Shown: positions 34,130 through 42,765 of the stretch, piece after piece | How positions within the stretch are numbered: the stretch's first letter is position 1 | Layout of the letters: every line of letters starts with the position of its first letter | Origin: Sinorhizobium psoraleae | Lineage (GTDB): Bacteria; Pseudomonadota; Alphaproteobacteria; Rhizobiales; Rhizobiaceae | Reading direction: 5' to 3' | Length of the DNA stretch: 64,000 nt | Assembly: GCF_013283645.1 (NCBI RefSeq) | Contig: NZ_JABEKV010000001.1 | Span: 508,699 to 572,698, forward strand | The notes under the pieces: generated by a model | The model's database searches: none | What the model was told of the DNA's origin: nothing | The model's input: only the letters and a program-made list of their open reading frames with translations | Program-made: the position numbers and the translations under genes

Positions 34130-35561
34130 GAACATTCGGGTCATTCGAAACACGGACACGATCGTCGCCTTCGATCAAAGGACTGAGGGCCATGTCTATC
34201 TATCCGATGGCGACATCGCCTTCGACGGGGATGGCTTCATCCAAGTCGGCGGGCGCTATGACGGCCACTTCCACGAGGAAATTTCCGGCAAGGGCAAGAT
34301 GGTGTTGCCTGGCCTCGTCAACGTGCATTGCCACTCGGGCGAGGAGCCGATCTCCAAGGGCCTGTTCGAGGATGCCGGCACGGCCGCCCTTTGGGGCAAT
34401 GCGCTTTACGAATACTCGAACCTGATCGAGATCAGCCCTGATACGCTGGAAGCGTCATTGACGGTGATGCTGGGCGACCTCCTGCGCAGCGGCGTAACCA
34501 CGCTCATCGACATCGCCGCCCCGCACGACGCGTGGCTGCCGACGCTTGCGAAGAGCGGCGCACGCGCCTATGTCGCGCCGGGGTTTCGCGAAGCTTCCTG
34601 GCACGTCGAGCAAAGCCGTCGTCTCGATTTCATCTGGGACAAGGGCCGGGGGCGCGAAGCCTTCGCCCGTGCCCTCGAAGTCGTCGATTCCGCGCGGGAG
34701 CATCCTTCAGGCCGTCTCGGCGGGATCGTTTCGCCTTCGCAGATCGAAACCTGCTCCGCCGAACTTCTCCAGGATGCGGCAGAGGCCGCCCGCACCCGCC
34801 GGGTGCCGATAACGGTCCATGCGGCGCAGACGATGGCGGAGCACGAGGAACTGCTGCGGCGCACCGGCCTGACGGCCGTACAATATCTGGACGCACTCGG
34901 GCTGCTCGCCGACGATCTCATCATCGGCCACTGCATCTTCGTCGACAGCCATGCCTGGACACGGCAGCGCACTGAGCTTGACCTGGCGCTGCTGGCCGAA
35001 CGCCGCGCCAGCGTGGCGCATTGTCCGGTCACCTTTGCGCGCAGTGGCATGGTGCTGCAATCGCTCGGCCGTTATCGGCGAAGCGGCGTGAACGTCGCGC
35101 TCGGCACCGACAGCTATCCGTTCAATATGCTGGAAGAGATGCGCCAGGCGATGATTTGTGCCCGCATCGCCGGCGGCTCCGTCTTCGATGTCGAAACCTC
35201 AGGCGTATTCGAGGCCGCCACGCTTGCGGGTGCGCGGGCGCTCGGGCGCCAGGACATCGGACGCCTGGCCCACGGTGCCAAGGCGGACTTCTTCCTGGTC
35301 GATCTCAAGCATGCCGCGATGCAGCCGGTCTATGATCCGCTGCGCAATCTGCTGCATTGCGCGGCGGAACGCGCCATTGACGCGGTCTACGTGGACGGGG
35401 CACTTGTCGTCGAGAAAGGCAGGCCAACCAATCTCGATTACGAGGGCGCGCTGCGGCAGCTTCAGGAGGCCCAGGATTTTGCGGTTCGCCGGCTCGGCGC
35501 CAACGATCCGGCCCGACGGTCGAGCGCGACGCTGGCGCCGCGTTCCTTGCCGTCGATGTAA
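34122..35561 (+). CDS. ATZ/TRZ-type amidohydrolase
   Basis: This 479-residue amidohydrolase has a complete motif set: VNVHCHSGEE (HxH), ITVHAAQT, IIGHCIFVDSHAW and GTDSYPFN, with a composite C-terminal domain (GAKADFFLVDLKHA). It is a homologue of the protein at 27155, whose HxH is lost. It overlaps the AapM-like gene by 8 bp, so the importer and this hydrolase are cotranscribed, implying that the imported compound is its substrate or a precursor. The exact substrate is unknown. Confidence 0.87.
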   Translation: MRKNIRVIRNTDTIVAFDQRTEGHVYLSDGDIAFDGDGFIQVGGRYDGHFHEEISGKGKMVLPGLVNVHCHSGEEPISKGLFEDAGTAALWGNALYEYSNLIEISPDTLEASLTVMLGDLLRSGVTTLIDIAAPHDAWLPTLAKSGARAYVAPGFREASWHVEQSRRLDFIWDKGRGREAFARALEVVDSAREHPSGRLGGIVSPSQIETCSAELLQDAAEAARTRRVPITVHAAQTMAEHEELLRRTGLTAVQYLDALGLLADDLIIGHCIFVDSHAWTRQRTELDLALLAERRASVAHCPVTFARSGMVLQSLGRYRRSGVNVALGTDSYPFNMLEEMRQAMICARIAGGSVFDVETSGVFEAATLAGARALGRQDIGRLAHGAKADFFLVDLKHAAMQPVYDPLRNLLHCAAERAIDAVYVDGALVVEKGRPTNLDYEGALRQLQEAQDFAVRRLGANDPARRSSATLAPRSLPSM

Positions 35562-35573
35562 GCGTTGCGTCGG

Positions 35574-35629
35574 TAGCGCGCGTCTTGTCAGACGCGCAAA
35601 GGTCGCTGTAGCAGTTTGAATTGCTGCAT
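35574..35629. repeat. Palindromic intergenic repeat, inverted copy
   Basis: This is an inverted copy of the 31660 repeat: GCGCGTCT (35578-35585), loop TGTC, AGACGCGC (35590-35597), then AAAGGTCGCTGTAGCA and TTGAATTGCTGCAT, the reverse complement of the second half of unit 2. It lies in the 91-bp gap between the amidohydrolase and the bicupin gene. Confidence 0.8.
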
Positions 35630-35652
35630 TTCGCTTACGGAAGATGTAGACG

Positions 35653-36519
35653 GTGGAACCGAAGACCGAAATTGAATGTCGTGGAGGACGAGAGTTGGTT
35701 GAACGGACTTACTTCGCACCGAAGGGTGGCGCGCCCATGCAGACGGAGCTTCTTACCGGGCGTGCGGTTTTCACGGAGGCCTATGCGGTAATTCCGAAGG
35801 GCGTGATGATGGACATCGTCACGAGCTATCTTCCCTTCTGGGAAAACACGCGCCTGTGGGTCCTTTCGCGTCCGCTTTCCGGATTCGCCGAGACATTCTC
35901 CCAATATATCATGGAGGTGGCACCGGGCGGTGGCAGCGATCGGCCGGAACTCGATCCTGCGGCTGAAGGCGCGCTTTTCGTCATGGAAGGCGAGATCACC
36001 GTCGAACTCGATGGTCGCCGGCATGTGCTTCGCCCCGGCGGTTTCGGTTTCATTCCCCCGACCAGCGCATGGCGGCTGCGCAATCATGGGAACGTGCCCG
36101 CGCGGTTCCACTGGATTCGCAAAGCCTACGAGGCCGTCGAAGGGCTCGATGCGCCGGAGGCATTCTTCACCAACGAGGCCGACGTCACGCCCGCGCCCAT
36201 GCCCGGCACCGACGGCAAGTGGGCGACGACGCGTTTTGTCGATCCGGCGGATATGCGCCACGATATGCATGTGACCATCGTCACCTTCGAACCGGGTGCG
36301 GTCATTCCCTTCGCCGAAACGCACGTCATGGAGCACGGGCTCTATGTTCTCGAGGGCAAGGCAGTCTATCGGTTGAACCAGGACTGGGTCGAGGTCGAAG
36401 CGGGCGACTTCATGTGGCTGCGCGCCTTCTGCCCGCAGGCCTGCTACGCTGGCGGCCCGGGCAATTTCCGCTACCTGCTTTACAAGGACGTCAATCGGCA
36501 TATGCGCCTGTCGCGATAG
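35653..36519 (+). CDS. allE: Bicupin, (S)-ureidoglycine aminohydrolase family
   Basis: This 288-residue protein has two cupin domains. The C-terminal one carries the likely Mn-binding set HVMEHGLYVLEGKAVY, the pattern of AllE/UGHY, which releases ammonia from ureidoglycine in allantoin breakdown. The first cupin (PAAEGALFVMEGEITVELDGR) lacks the His set, as usual for this family. The ATG at 35653 is preceded by a weak ribosome binding site. No allantoinase or allantoicase is visible nearby, so it may act on a different ureido intermediate. The family is secure; the reaction in this pathway is inferred. Confidence 0.85.
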   Translation: MEPKTEIECRGGRELVERTYFAPKGGAPMQTELLTGRAVFTEAYAVIPKGVMMDIVTSYLPFWENTRLWVLSRPLSGFAETFSQYIMEVAPGGGSDRPELDPAAEGALFVMEGEITVELDGRRHVLRPGGFGFIPPTSAWRLRNHGNVPARFHWIRKAYEAVEGLDAPEAFFTNEADVTPAPMPGTDGKWATTRFVDPADMRHDMHVTIVTFEPGAVIPFAETHVMEHGLYVLEGKAVYRLNQDWVEVEAGDFMWLRAFCPQACYAGGPGNFRYLLYKDVNRHMRLSR

Positions 36520-36550
36520 GCCAGGTCGGTCGCCCCACCAAAGAGAGCGG

Positions 36551-37045
36551 TCAGATCAGCCGTTCGTCGAAATTCGGGCGTGAGCGGATGAACGCCCAGA
36601 GGGCCTTGCTGATGTCGGTAATCTCGCGGATCGCATTTTCGAGACGTGCCAGTTCGCGCGCGTCGAGTTGCTCCACCTTGCCGTAGCGAACCTCCTTCTC
36701 GCCCTCGACCAACCGCATCAACTGCGTGCTCGAGATCGCTCCCTGTTCATCGAAGGAGTAGATGCAGTGGTTGTATTTGTTGCGCATCTTCGACTGCTGT
36801 TTCAGCCGCTCGGTAATCGACAGCACCTCGTCGCGCGTTTGCGGCGAGGTCGCCGGCAGCTTCGCCAGGCGCTCCGTGAGGTCGATGCGCGCGCGTGTCG
36901 TGTTCAGCGTCAGGAAGACGATGATGGCCGACTCCTTGTCGACCTTCAGCAGGTGCGCGATGATGTAAATCAAAAGGCTTTCGGTGTTGGTCCAGACGTA
37001 GTTCAGTCGACCAACCTGCAAAAGCACCTCCTGAGCCGCCGCCAT
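36551..37045 (-). CDS. Hypothetical helical protein downstream of the secretion genes
   Basis: This 164-residue protein shows no recognised domain. It is predominantly helical and charged, without signal peptide or clear membrane span (only YIIAHLLKVDKES is moderately hydrophobic). GAGGGGAAG precedes the ATG, which lies 11 bp after the membrane-fusion gene stop, so it is probably the last gene of the type I secretion operon. An accessory or regulatory role is only a suggestion. Confidence 0.75.
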   Translation of the reverse strand: MAAAQEVLLQVGRLNYVWTNTESLLIYIIAHLLKVDKESAIIVFLTLNTTRARIDLTERLAKLPATSPQTRDEVLSITERLKQQSKMRNKYNHCIYSFDEQGAISSTQLMRLVEGEKEVRYGKVEQLDARELARLENAIREITDISKALWAFIRSRPNFDERLI

Positions 37046-37056
37046 GACGCTTCCCC

Positions 37057-38406
37057 TCAGGTTTCCTTGAATGCCCGCGACATGCTGTCGGTGATCGGCT
37101 TCGTCAGGTATTCGAAGAAAGTTCGCTCGGACGTCGTGATTAGGATTTCGGCCGGCATTCCGGGCACCGGATGGAACCCGTGGATTCGATTGATCTCGCT
37201 GGCGGGCACCTCCACGCGGACGATGTAGACGTCGCGTTGCTGTCCGCCGGCCGTTTCCTCGATGGAGTCGGCCGAGACATAGAAGAGCTTGCCGCTCAGA
37301 ACGGGAGTCGTGCGGCGGTTCAGCGCCGAGAGGCGTATCGTTGCATCCTCGCCAACCTTGAGCTGATCGATGGCCGTTCGAAGCACCTGCGCCTCGATGA
37401 TCAGCGGCACGTTCGCCGGCAGGATTTCCATGATCGGCTTTCCGGTCGCGATCACGCCGCCGGCCGTGTGGAAATAGCTGCGTACCACCGTTCCGTCGAC
37501 GGGCGAGCGAATGGTGGCGCGGTCAAGTATCTCGGCCGCCTCACGGACCTGCTCGCGCACGGCATCGAGATCGGCTTCGGCCGCCTCCAGACCGTCGAGG
37601 GCGGTCTGCTTGTTGGTATTGATGGCTATAACGGCTTCCTGGCGGTAGCGATCGATCTGGGTGTTGCTCTCCTTTACCTCCGACTCAAGCCGGCCGATCT
37701 CGCCGATCGCGTCGGCGATCGCCCGGTCGAGGGCCAGGAGTTCCGGCCGCCTGATCAGGCCGCTTTCCGCCAGCCTGCTCTTGGATTGCCGCTCTTCCGC
37801 CAGGATCTCCATCTGTTTGTTGAAGGATGCGCGCTGCAGCTCGTAGCCCTTGGCGCGAAATTCGAGGGAGCGAATGTTCTGGTCGATGAGGTTCAACTGA
37901 TCCTGCAGCTTGATCTTCTTGCTCTGGAAATTGACGTTCTGGCTTTCGATGATCGCCCGCACGTCCGGATCGTCCGCCTGCTCGGCGACGATGTCCGGTA
38001 CCTGGAAGGTGTCGCTGCCCATCGCTTCCGCCCGAAGCCGCGCGACCACCGCTTCCAGGCGAAGGCGCTTGAGGTTGAGCATGCGTTCGTTGGCGCGCGC
38101 CGGGGTCTGGTCGAGCTTCACCAGAATATCTCCGGCCCTCACCTTGTCTCCTTCGTCGACCAGCAGTTCCTCGATGATGCCGCCTTCCAGGTGCTGGATG
38201 ATCTTGTTGTTGCCGTTGGCGACGAAGCTTCCCTGAGCAATGATCGCAGCCGCCAGCGGTGCGGCAAAGGCCCAATAGCCGAAGCCGCCGAAGGACGCCG
38301 CAATCAGGGCAAGGCCCGCGAAGCTATGCAGCCTGATCGACCGGGGAACCTCGGAGTACCACTCCGCCGCATTGTGCGGATCTGCGCCCTTCCTGCTCTG
38401 GCTCAT
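37057..38406 (-). CDS. Type I secretion membrane fusion protein (HlyD/PrsE family)
   Basis: This 449-residue protein has a short cytoplasmic N-terminus, one membrane helix (LAGLIAASFGGFGYWAFAAPLAA region, about residues 29-50) and a biotinyl-lipoyl-like hybrid motif (HLEGGIIEELLVDEGDKVRAGD...). A long periplasmic alpha-helical hairpin (about 105-290) and a C-terminal beta-barrel domain (RATIRSPVDGTVV...) follow. It bridges the inner-membrane ABC exporter to a TolC-type outer-membrane channel, which is not encoded in the window. Its start overlaps the exporter gene stop by 4 bp. Confidence 0.94.
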   Translation of the reverse strand: MSQSRKGADPHNAAEWYSEVPRSIRLHSFAGLALIAASFGGFGYWAFAAPLAAAIIAQGSFVANGNNKIIQHLEGGIIEELLVDEGDKVRAGDILVKLDQTPARANERMLNLKRLRLEAVVARLRAEAMGSDTFQVPDIVAEQADDPDVRAIIESQNVNFQSKKIKLQDQLNLIDQNIRSLEFRAKGYELQRASFNKQMEILAEERQSKSRLAESGLIRRPELLALDRAIADAIGEIGRLESEVKESNTQIDRYRQEAVIAINTNKQTALDGLEAAEADLDAVREQVREAAEILDRATIRSPVDGTVVRSYFHTAGGVIATGKPIMEILPANVPLIIEAQVLRTAIDQLKVGEDATIRLSALNRRTTPVLSGKLFYVSADSIEETAGGQQRDVYIVRVEVPASEINRIHGFHPVPGMPAEILITTSERTFFEYLTKPITDSMSRAFKET

Positions 38407-40493
38407 CGACGATCTCCACGAATACGTGGTTTTGCATGGTCGTCATTCGTTGCTGCGCCAAGTGCGGCGAGAACTTCATTGCGCGCGCCGAACATCGCAA
38501 CGGTGCCTTCGTTGAGCACCATGATCTTGTCGACGCATTGCAAGAGGGCCGGGCGCTGGGTGATGGTCACGGTCGTGATTCCCTGTTTCTTCGCGTGGAG
38601 AAGCGCGCGCGCAAGGGCCGCCTCGCCATTGCTGTCCAGATTGGAATTCGGCTCGTCGAGAACGACGAATTTAGGATTGCCGAAGAAGGCCCGCGCGAGC
38701 GCAATACGCTGCTTTTGCCCACCGGAGAGGGGAGCGCCGTCTGCGGCGACGACTGTCTCGTAGCCCTGCGGGAACGTGGCGATCAGTTCATGCACGTCGG
38801 CAAGCACGGCCGCGTCGTAGATCATCGCGTCCTCGACATCGTCACGCATGCGACAGATGTTCGCCTTGATCGTGCCCGGAAAGAGCTGCACGTCCTGCGG
38901 CAGATAGCCGATGCTTTCGCCGAACTGCCGCTGATCCCAGTTTCTAAGGTCCATGAGGTCGAGCCGCACACTGCCGGATGTCGGCAGGATCGATCCGACC
39001 AGCATCTTGCCGAGTGTCGTCTTGCCGGAGCCGGAATTGCCGATGATGGCAAGCGCTTCGCCTTTTGCGAGCGAGAAGGATATGCCGTTGAGGATTACGC
39101 GCTTCTGCGGCGGGGGCACGAAGAGGATGCGTTCGACGTCGAGCCGGCCCTCGGGGTTCGGCAGGCGCAGGCGGGGGAAGTTCAGCGGCGAACCCAGGAG
39201 AAGTTGCCTGATCCGGCCGTAGGCCGCGCGCGAGTGGTTGAGCTGGTTCCAGCCCTCGATCGCTCCTTCGACCGGAGCAAGGGCGCGCCCGGCGATGATC
39301 GAGGCGGCGATGACCATGCCGCCCGTCAGATGACCCATCATCGACAAATGCGCTCCCCAGCCGAGGAGAGCCACCTGGGTGAACATCCGCACCGCCTTCG
39401 AGGCGCCGGTGAACATGATATTGCGGTCCTGGGCATAGACCTGCGCTTTGAGCGAAGCGGCCGTCTCATGCCCCCACATCTTCACCGCTTCCGGGATCAT
39501 CGCCAACGCATTGATGATCTGCGAATTGCGCGACATCGAATCGAGGTGAAAATTCGCGCGGCCGAGGAACGCGTTGGCTTCGCTGAAGGGTCGCGTCGTC
39601 GCCTTCTGATTGAGATAGGCAATGACGAAAAGGACGACGCAGCAAAAGACGACGATCAGCCCCAGTTGCGGCTGGATCAAATAGACGACCACTACGAAGA
39701 GCGGCGTCAGCGGCGCGTCGAGGAATGAGATGAGCGTTCCGGAAGTGATGAAGGCACGAAGCTGCTGCAGGTCGCTGAGCACCTGGTAGTCTCGCCCGTT
39801 GCCGTGCAGCGATGCCCGCGCCGCGGCGCTGAGGATCGGCGCGCCGAGTTGCACCTCGATTTCGACGGCGGTCCGCATCAGAATGAAACGGCGGATGGCA
39901 TCGAGAACGACCTGCAGAACGATGGCGCCGAGAACGGCGACCGTCAGCATGAGCAGCGTATCCTGAGACCGGCTTGTCAGCACCCGGTCGGAAATCTGGA
40001 ACAGGTAGATCGGGATGGCGAGGACGAGAATGTTGATCGCCACGGTAAAGACGATGACGACCAGCATGTTACGCTGGACGGCCGCGAGGCAGTTGTGAAG
40101 GCTTGTGGTGAAGTTTACCGGTCCCGTCCGTCTGTGAAATGTATCCTTGCCCTCTCCGCCGTTGTCGCCGGCCTTGCCGCCGCCATCGCGCGCGCTCGGA
40201 CGACGGTCCCCATCCCTGAATGGGCCCGGCTCATTGTTGATCGTCGGCGACAGCGGCCGGCCCGGTCGCGTCTTGAGCTCGTCGTGAATGCTGTTTTCGT
40301 CGCCCGGCTGTTCCGGATGCGGAGGCGATCGTCCCGCTGCGTCCTGACCCGTCTTTCGCGGTTCCTCAAAGGCGGAGTTGATGATTTCGATGCGTTCGAC
40401 AGAGGCTTTGGGTGTTTCCGGCAACTTCAGCGCCGGTGAGGAGTGCGGCAACGGTTTGCCTCCATCGACATACCGTTTGGACAGGTCGTTCAT
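38403..40493 (-). CDS. Type I secretion ABC exporter (PrtD/PrsD family)
   Basis: This 696-residue exporter fuses a six-helix transmembrane domain to an ATPase: Walker A IGNSGSGKTT, signature LSGGQKQR and Walker B FVVLDEPNSNLD. It belongs to the PrtD group, without an N-terminal C39 peptidase. An unusual ~125-residue N-terminal extension, rich in charged residues and Pro and apparently disordered, precedes the first helix (NMLVVIVFTVAINILVLAIP). It lies 21 bp downstream of the large repeat-protein gene, its presumed substrate. Confidence 0.95.
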   Translation of the reverse strand: MNDLSKRYVDGGKPLPHSSPALKLPETPKASVERIEIINSAFEEPRKTGQDAAGRSPPHPEQPGDENSIHDELKTRPGRPLSPTINNEPGPFRDGDRRPSARDGGGKAGDNGGEGKDTFHRRTGPVNFTTSLHNCLAAVQRNMLVVIVFTVAINILVLAIPIYLFQISDRVLTSRSQDTLLMLTVAVLGAIVLQVVLDAIRRFILMRTAVEIEVQLGAPILSAAARASLHGNGRDYQVLSDLQQLRAFITSGTLISFLDAPLTPLFVVVVYLIQPQLGLIVVFCCVVLFVIAYLNQKATTRPFSEANAFLGRANFHLDSMSRNSQIINALAMIPEAVKMWGHETAASLKAQVYAQDRNIMFTGASKAVRMFTQVALLGWGAHLSMMGHLTGGMVIAASIIAGRALAPVEGAIEGWNQLNHSRAAYGRIRQLLLGSPLNFPRLRLPNPEGRLDVERILFVPPPQKRVILNGISFSLAKGEALAIIGNSGSGKTTLGKMLVGSILPTSGSVRLDLMDLRNWDQRQFGESIGYLPQDVQLFPGTIKANICRMRDDVEDAMIYDAAVLADVHELIATFPQGYETVVAADGAPLSGGQKQRIALARAFFGNPKFVVLDEPNSNLDSNGEAALARALLHAKKQGITTVTITQRPALLQCVDKIMVLNEGTVAMFGARNEVLAALGAATNDDHAKPRIRGDRR

Positions 40494-40514
40494 GGCACTC
40501 CCTCGTGATCGTCG

Positions 40515-42620
40515 TTACGTCAGCATCGTGTGCATGACGTCATTCCATTGACTGTCGCCCCACGATGTCTCGGAGGGGTCGCCGACGCGCTCGCCGCTGT
40601 TCGGTGCTGGTTCGTCTTCGCCGACAAATGCGATGACCTCGTTTGCAAGCCCGTCCCGGTCCGGCTGAAGGCGCGTCGTGTCGCCGTCACTGCCGCCGTC
40701 GACGATCCCGGACTGGATAAGGATCGAGTCGGAATAGAGCTCGCCGCCGATATAGGTTGTGTCGCCGAGGCTGTCGTAGTCGATGATCTGCGCGACGTTG
40801 ACCACCGCATTGTCGCCGACGTGGACGGCCACTTCGGCGTCGAATTCTTCTTTGAGCATTTCGCCGGCTGCGTAGGCCACAGCATCGGCATCACCGAGAA
40901 TGCTGACCTGTTGGATGACGTTGATGTCATAGAGATTACCGGTGATATAGAGGATATGCAGGCTCGCGTACCCGGCGAAGTCCTGGTTGAGCGCCAGCTC
41001 TTCCGGCAGTTCGTTCGTGCCCTCCCGGATATTGTCGGCGACCTGAAGCATGTAGTCCGGCACGGTCTCGAAGCGATCGTTGTCGCCGATGTTCTCGATC
41101 GATCCCATGTTCCAGACAAGATTGCCGTCGTCAGCCAGGGTGATGCCGTTGCCGGCGGAGACGCCCTGGATTTGGTCGTTGTCGTAGAGGATCGAGATCT
41201 GGCTGATGAGGTTCATGTCCAGGATCTGGCCGCCTACGATCACGAGGTCGTGCTGCATGCCGAGATCGAGGAACGAGGCGAAATTGACGGCTACGTTACC
41301 GCCCGTGAGCACGGTCGTTTCCACCCCGCTGGCGGTAATGGCGACAGTGTCGTTGTCGCTGACGAAATTGTACTGCTCGATCCAATGGACAATCGACAGG
41401 TCGCCATCGATCACGTCGACGCGCCAGCTCGTCGGGAAGATCGACAATTGGTCTGGAGCGTCCGTCGTCTCCTGTGCGGGCGCCTCGAATTCATGGCGCT
41501 CGAAATTCGCGATGTTTACGGCAATCGTCTGCGACGCGGCTTCGTGAGCGGTCTCGGCGAGTGGGCCATTCACCTCATCGCTGTCGGCATAGACGTAGGA
41601 TTGCGAGATGACGTCGATCTGATGGTAGTCGCCGATCACAACCGTGACCGGTGCCGCAGCGCTGGCACTGACGATACTCGCGAAGCTGCCGACCTTGTTG
41701 GCTCCTGCCTCAACCTCCAGCGTGCTGCCGCCATCGCCGACCGGTTGAAGCCCTCCGGCGCCTTGCGCGGCGGCGGATGGAGGGGCGGCTCCTTCGAGGG
41801 GAAGGTTGTCGGCGGGCAGGTAATCGGCGAGTTCCGGAAGAACGTCGAGATGTGTGCCGTTCGCATAGACGCCTTCGATGTCGTCGGCTGCGAGAACCGC
41901 GGTGCCGTGTTCATCCTCCGGCAGGTCGGCGGGTGCGACAGTGTCGGGCACCGGTGCAGGCGTGCCGTCAACGAGCGTTGCGGGATCGTCCGGTTCCTGC
42001 GGTTCGTCGGCACGCGCGGTCGCGGCGAAGGCCTTGAGATTCGCGGCGAGCGCCGAAAGCGCCTCGAAACTGTCGATTTGGCTCAATTGCGCCAGCGGGG
42101 AGGTGCTCGTCGCCTCGGTGGCATAATCCGCGAGCTTGTCCGTGACATGGCTCGTGTCACGGACCGTGCCGTTCATGCTGACGACGTCGTCGTCGTGAAG
42201 GAGATTGAGCTGCAGAATTTGACCGGTGAACGAGCCTGGACCGTCCTGGACGAGCTGCATGTGCTCCGGTGCTATGTCGGGCGGGCTCGTAACGGTGCCG
42301 AAAAGCCTGGGCTGGCCGACCAGGTCATTGTGCGAAAAGGGATCGGGGAAGTCATCGTCCGAAGGTTGGGCGCGTTCGGCGATATCGGGGCCATCGAGCC
42401 GATAGCCGGATGGCTGATAGGAAATGTCCGGATCGTAGTCCTTCAGCTCGAAAGAGCACTTGAAATCGGGCAGCGGCGTGTCGCTGGCGGTGTCCTCCGG
42501 CGCGGGCTTCCAGGTTTCGCTGCCCTGCAGATATTGATGCCTTATGCGTGCCTCGTCGCTTGCCGTCTCGAACAGCCCGAGGAAATGCGCGACAATTTCG
42601 TTGATCTTCTCCGCGTGCAT
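40515..42620 (-). CDS. Large repeat protein, putative type I secretion substrate
   Basis: This 701-residue acidic protein has no signal peptide and no RTX nonapeptides. It holds at least five to six copies of an A unit, roughly [Y/V]-x-G-x-h-x-D-h-N-h-I-x-Q-x-x-h-x-x-D-x-D (residues 133-147 partial, 328-350, 407-426, 461-483, 558-581, 622-642). These alternate with four B units, [N/T]-h-h-h-N-h-A-x-h (365-373, 442-450, 500-508, 604-612). A linker rich in Pro, Ala and acids spans about 175-320. The ATG at 42620 has AAGGA at 8-bp spacing; a TTG 27 bp upstream opens the frame. Secretion is inferred from the adjacent exporter. Confidence 0.8.
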   Translation of the reverse strand: MHAEKINEIVAHFLGLFETASDEARIRHQYLQGSETWKPAPEDTASDTPLPDFKCSFELKDYDPDISYQPSGYRLDGPDIAERAQPSDDDFPDPFSHNDLVGQPRLFGTVTSPPDIAPEHMQLVQDGPGSFTGQILQLNLLHDDDVVSMNGTVRDTSHVTDKLADYATEATSTSPLAQLSQIDSFEALSALAANLKAFAATARADEPQEPDDPATLVDGTPAPVPDTVAPADLPEDEHGTAVLAADDIEGVYANGTHLDVLPELADYLPADNLPLEGAAPPSAAAQGAGGLQPVGDGGSTLEVEAGANKVGSFASIVSASAAAPVTVVIGDYHQIDVISQSYVYADSDEVNGPLAETAHEAASQTIAVNIANFERHEFEAPAQETTDAPDQLSIFPTSWRVDVIDGDLSIVHWIEQYNFVSDNDTVAITASGVETTVLTGGNVAVNFASFLDLGMQHDLVIVGGQILDMNLISQISILYDNDQIQGVSAGNGITLADDGNLVWNMGSIENIGDNDRFETVPDYMLQVADNIREGTNELPEELALNQDFAGYASLHILYITGNLYDINVIQQVSILGDADAVAYAAGEMLKEEFDAEVAVHVGDNAVVNVAQIIDYDSLGDTTYIGGELYSDSILIQSGIVDGGSDGDTTRLQPDRDGLANEVIAFVGEDEPAPNSGERVGDPSETSWGDSQWNDVMHTMLT

Positions 42621-42717
42621 TACCCCGATCCTTCCCTTCCGCAGCAAAGGAGGATTCCGGCGGGCCGGCAGGCGATTGCCAAGGCGCGTCGAACCGATCC
42701 CAAATCAACGGTCCATC

Positions 42718-42746
42718 TGTGCACCGGTGTGGTCGGCCCGTGCACA
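42718..42746. repeat. Inverted repeat between the two putative substrate genes
   Basis: TGTGCAC (42718-42724) and GTGCACA (42740-42746) form a 7-bp stem with a 15-nt loop in the 145-bp gap between the small and large substrate genes. There is no U tract on the transcribed strand, so it is more likely an mRNA-processing or attenuating structure than a terminator. Confidence 0.4.
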
Positions 42747-42765
42747 CTTGCTGTGCAAGGATCAA

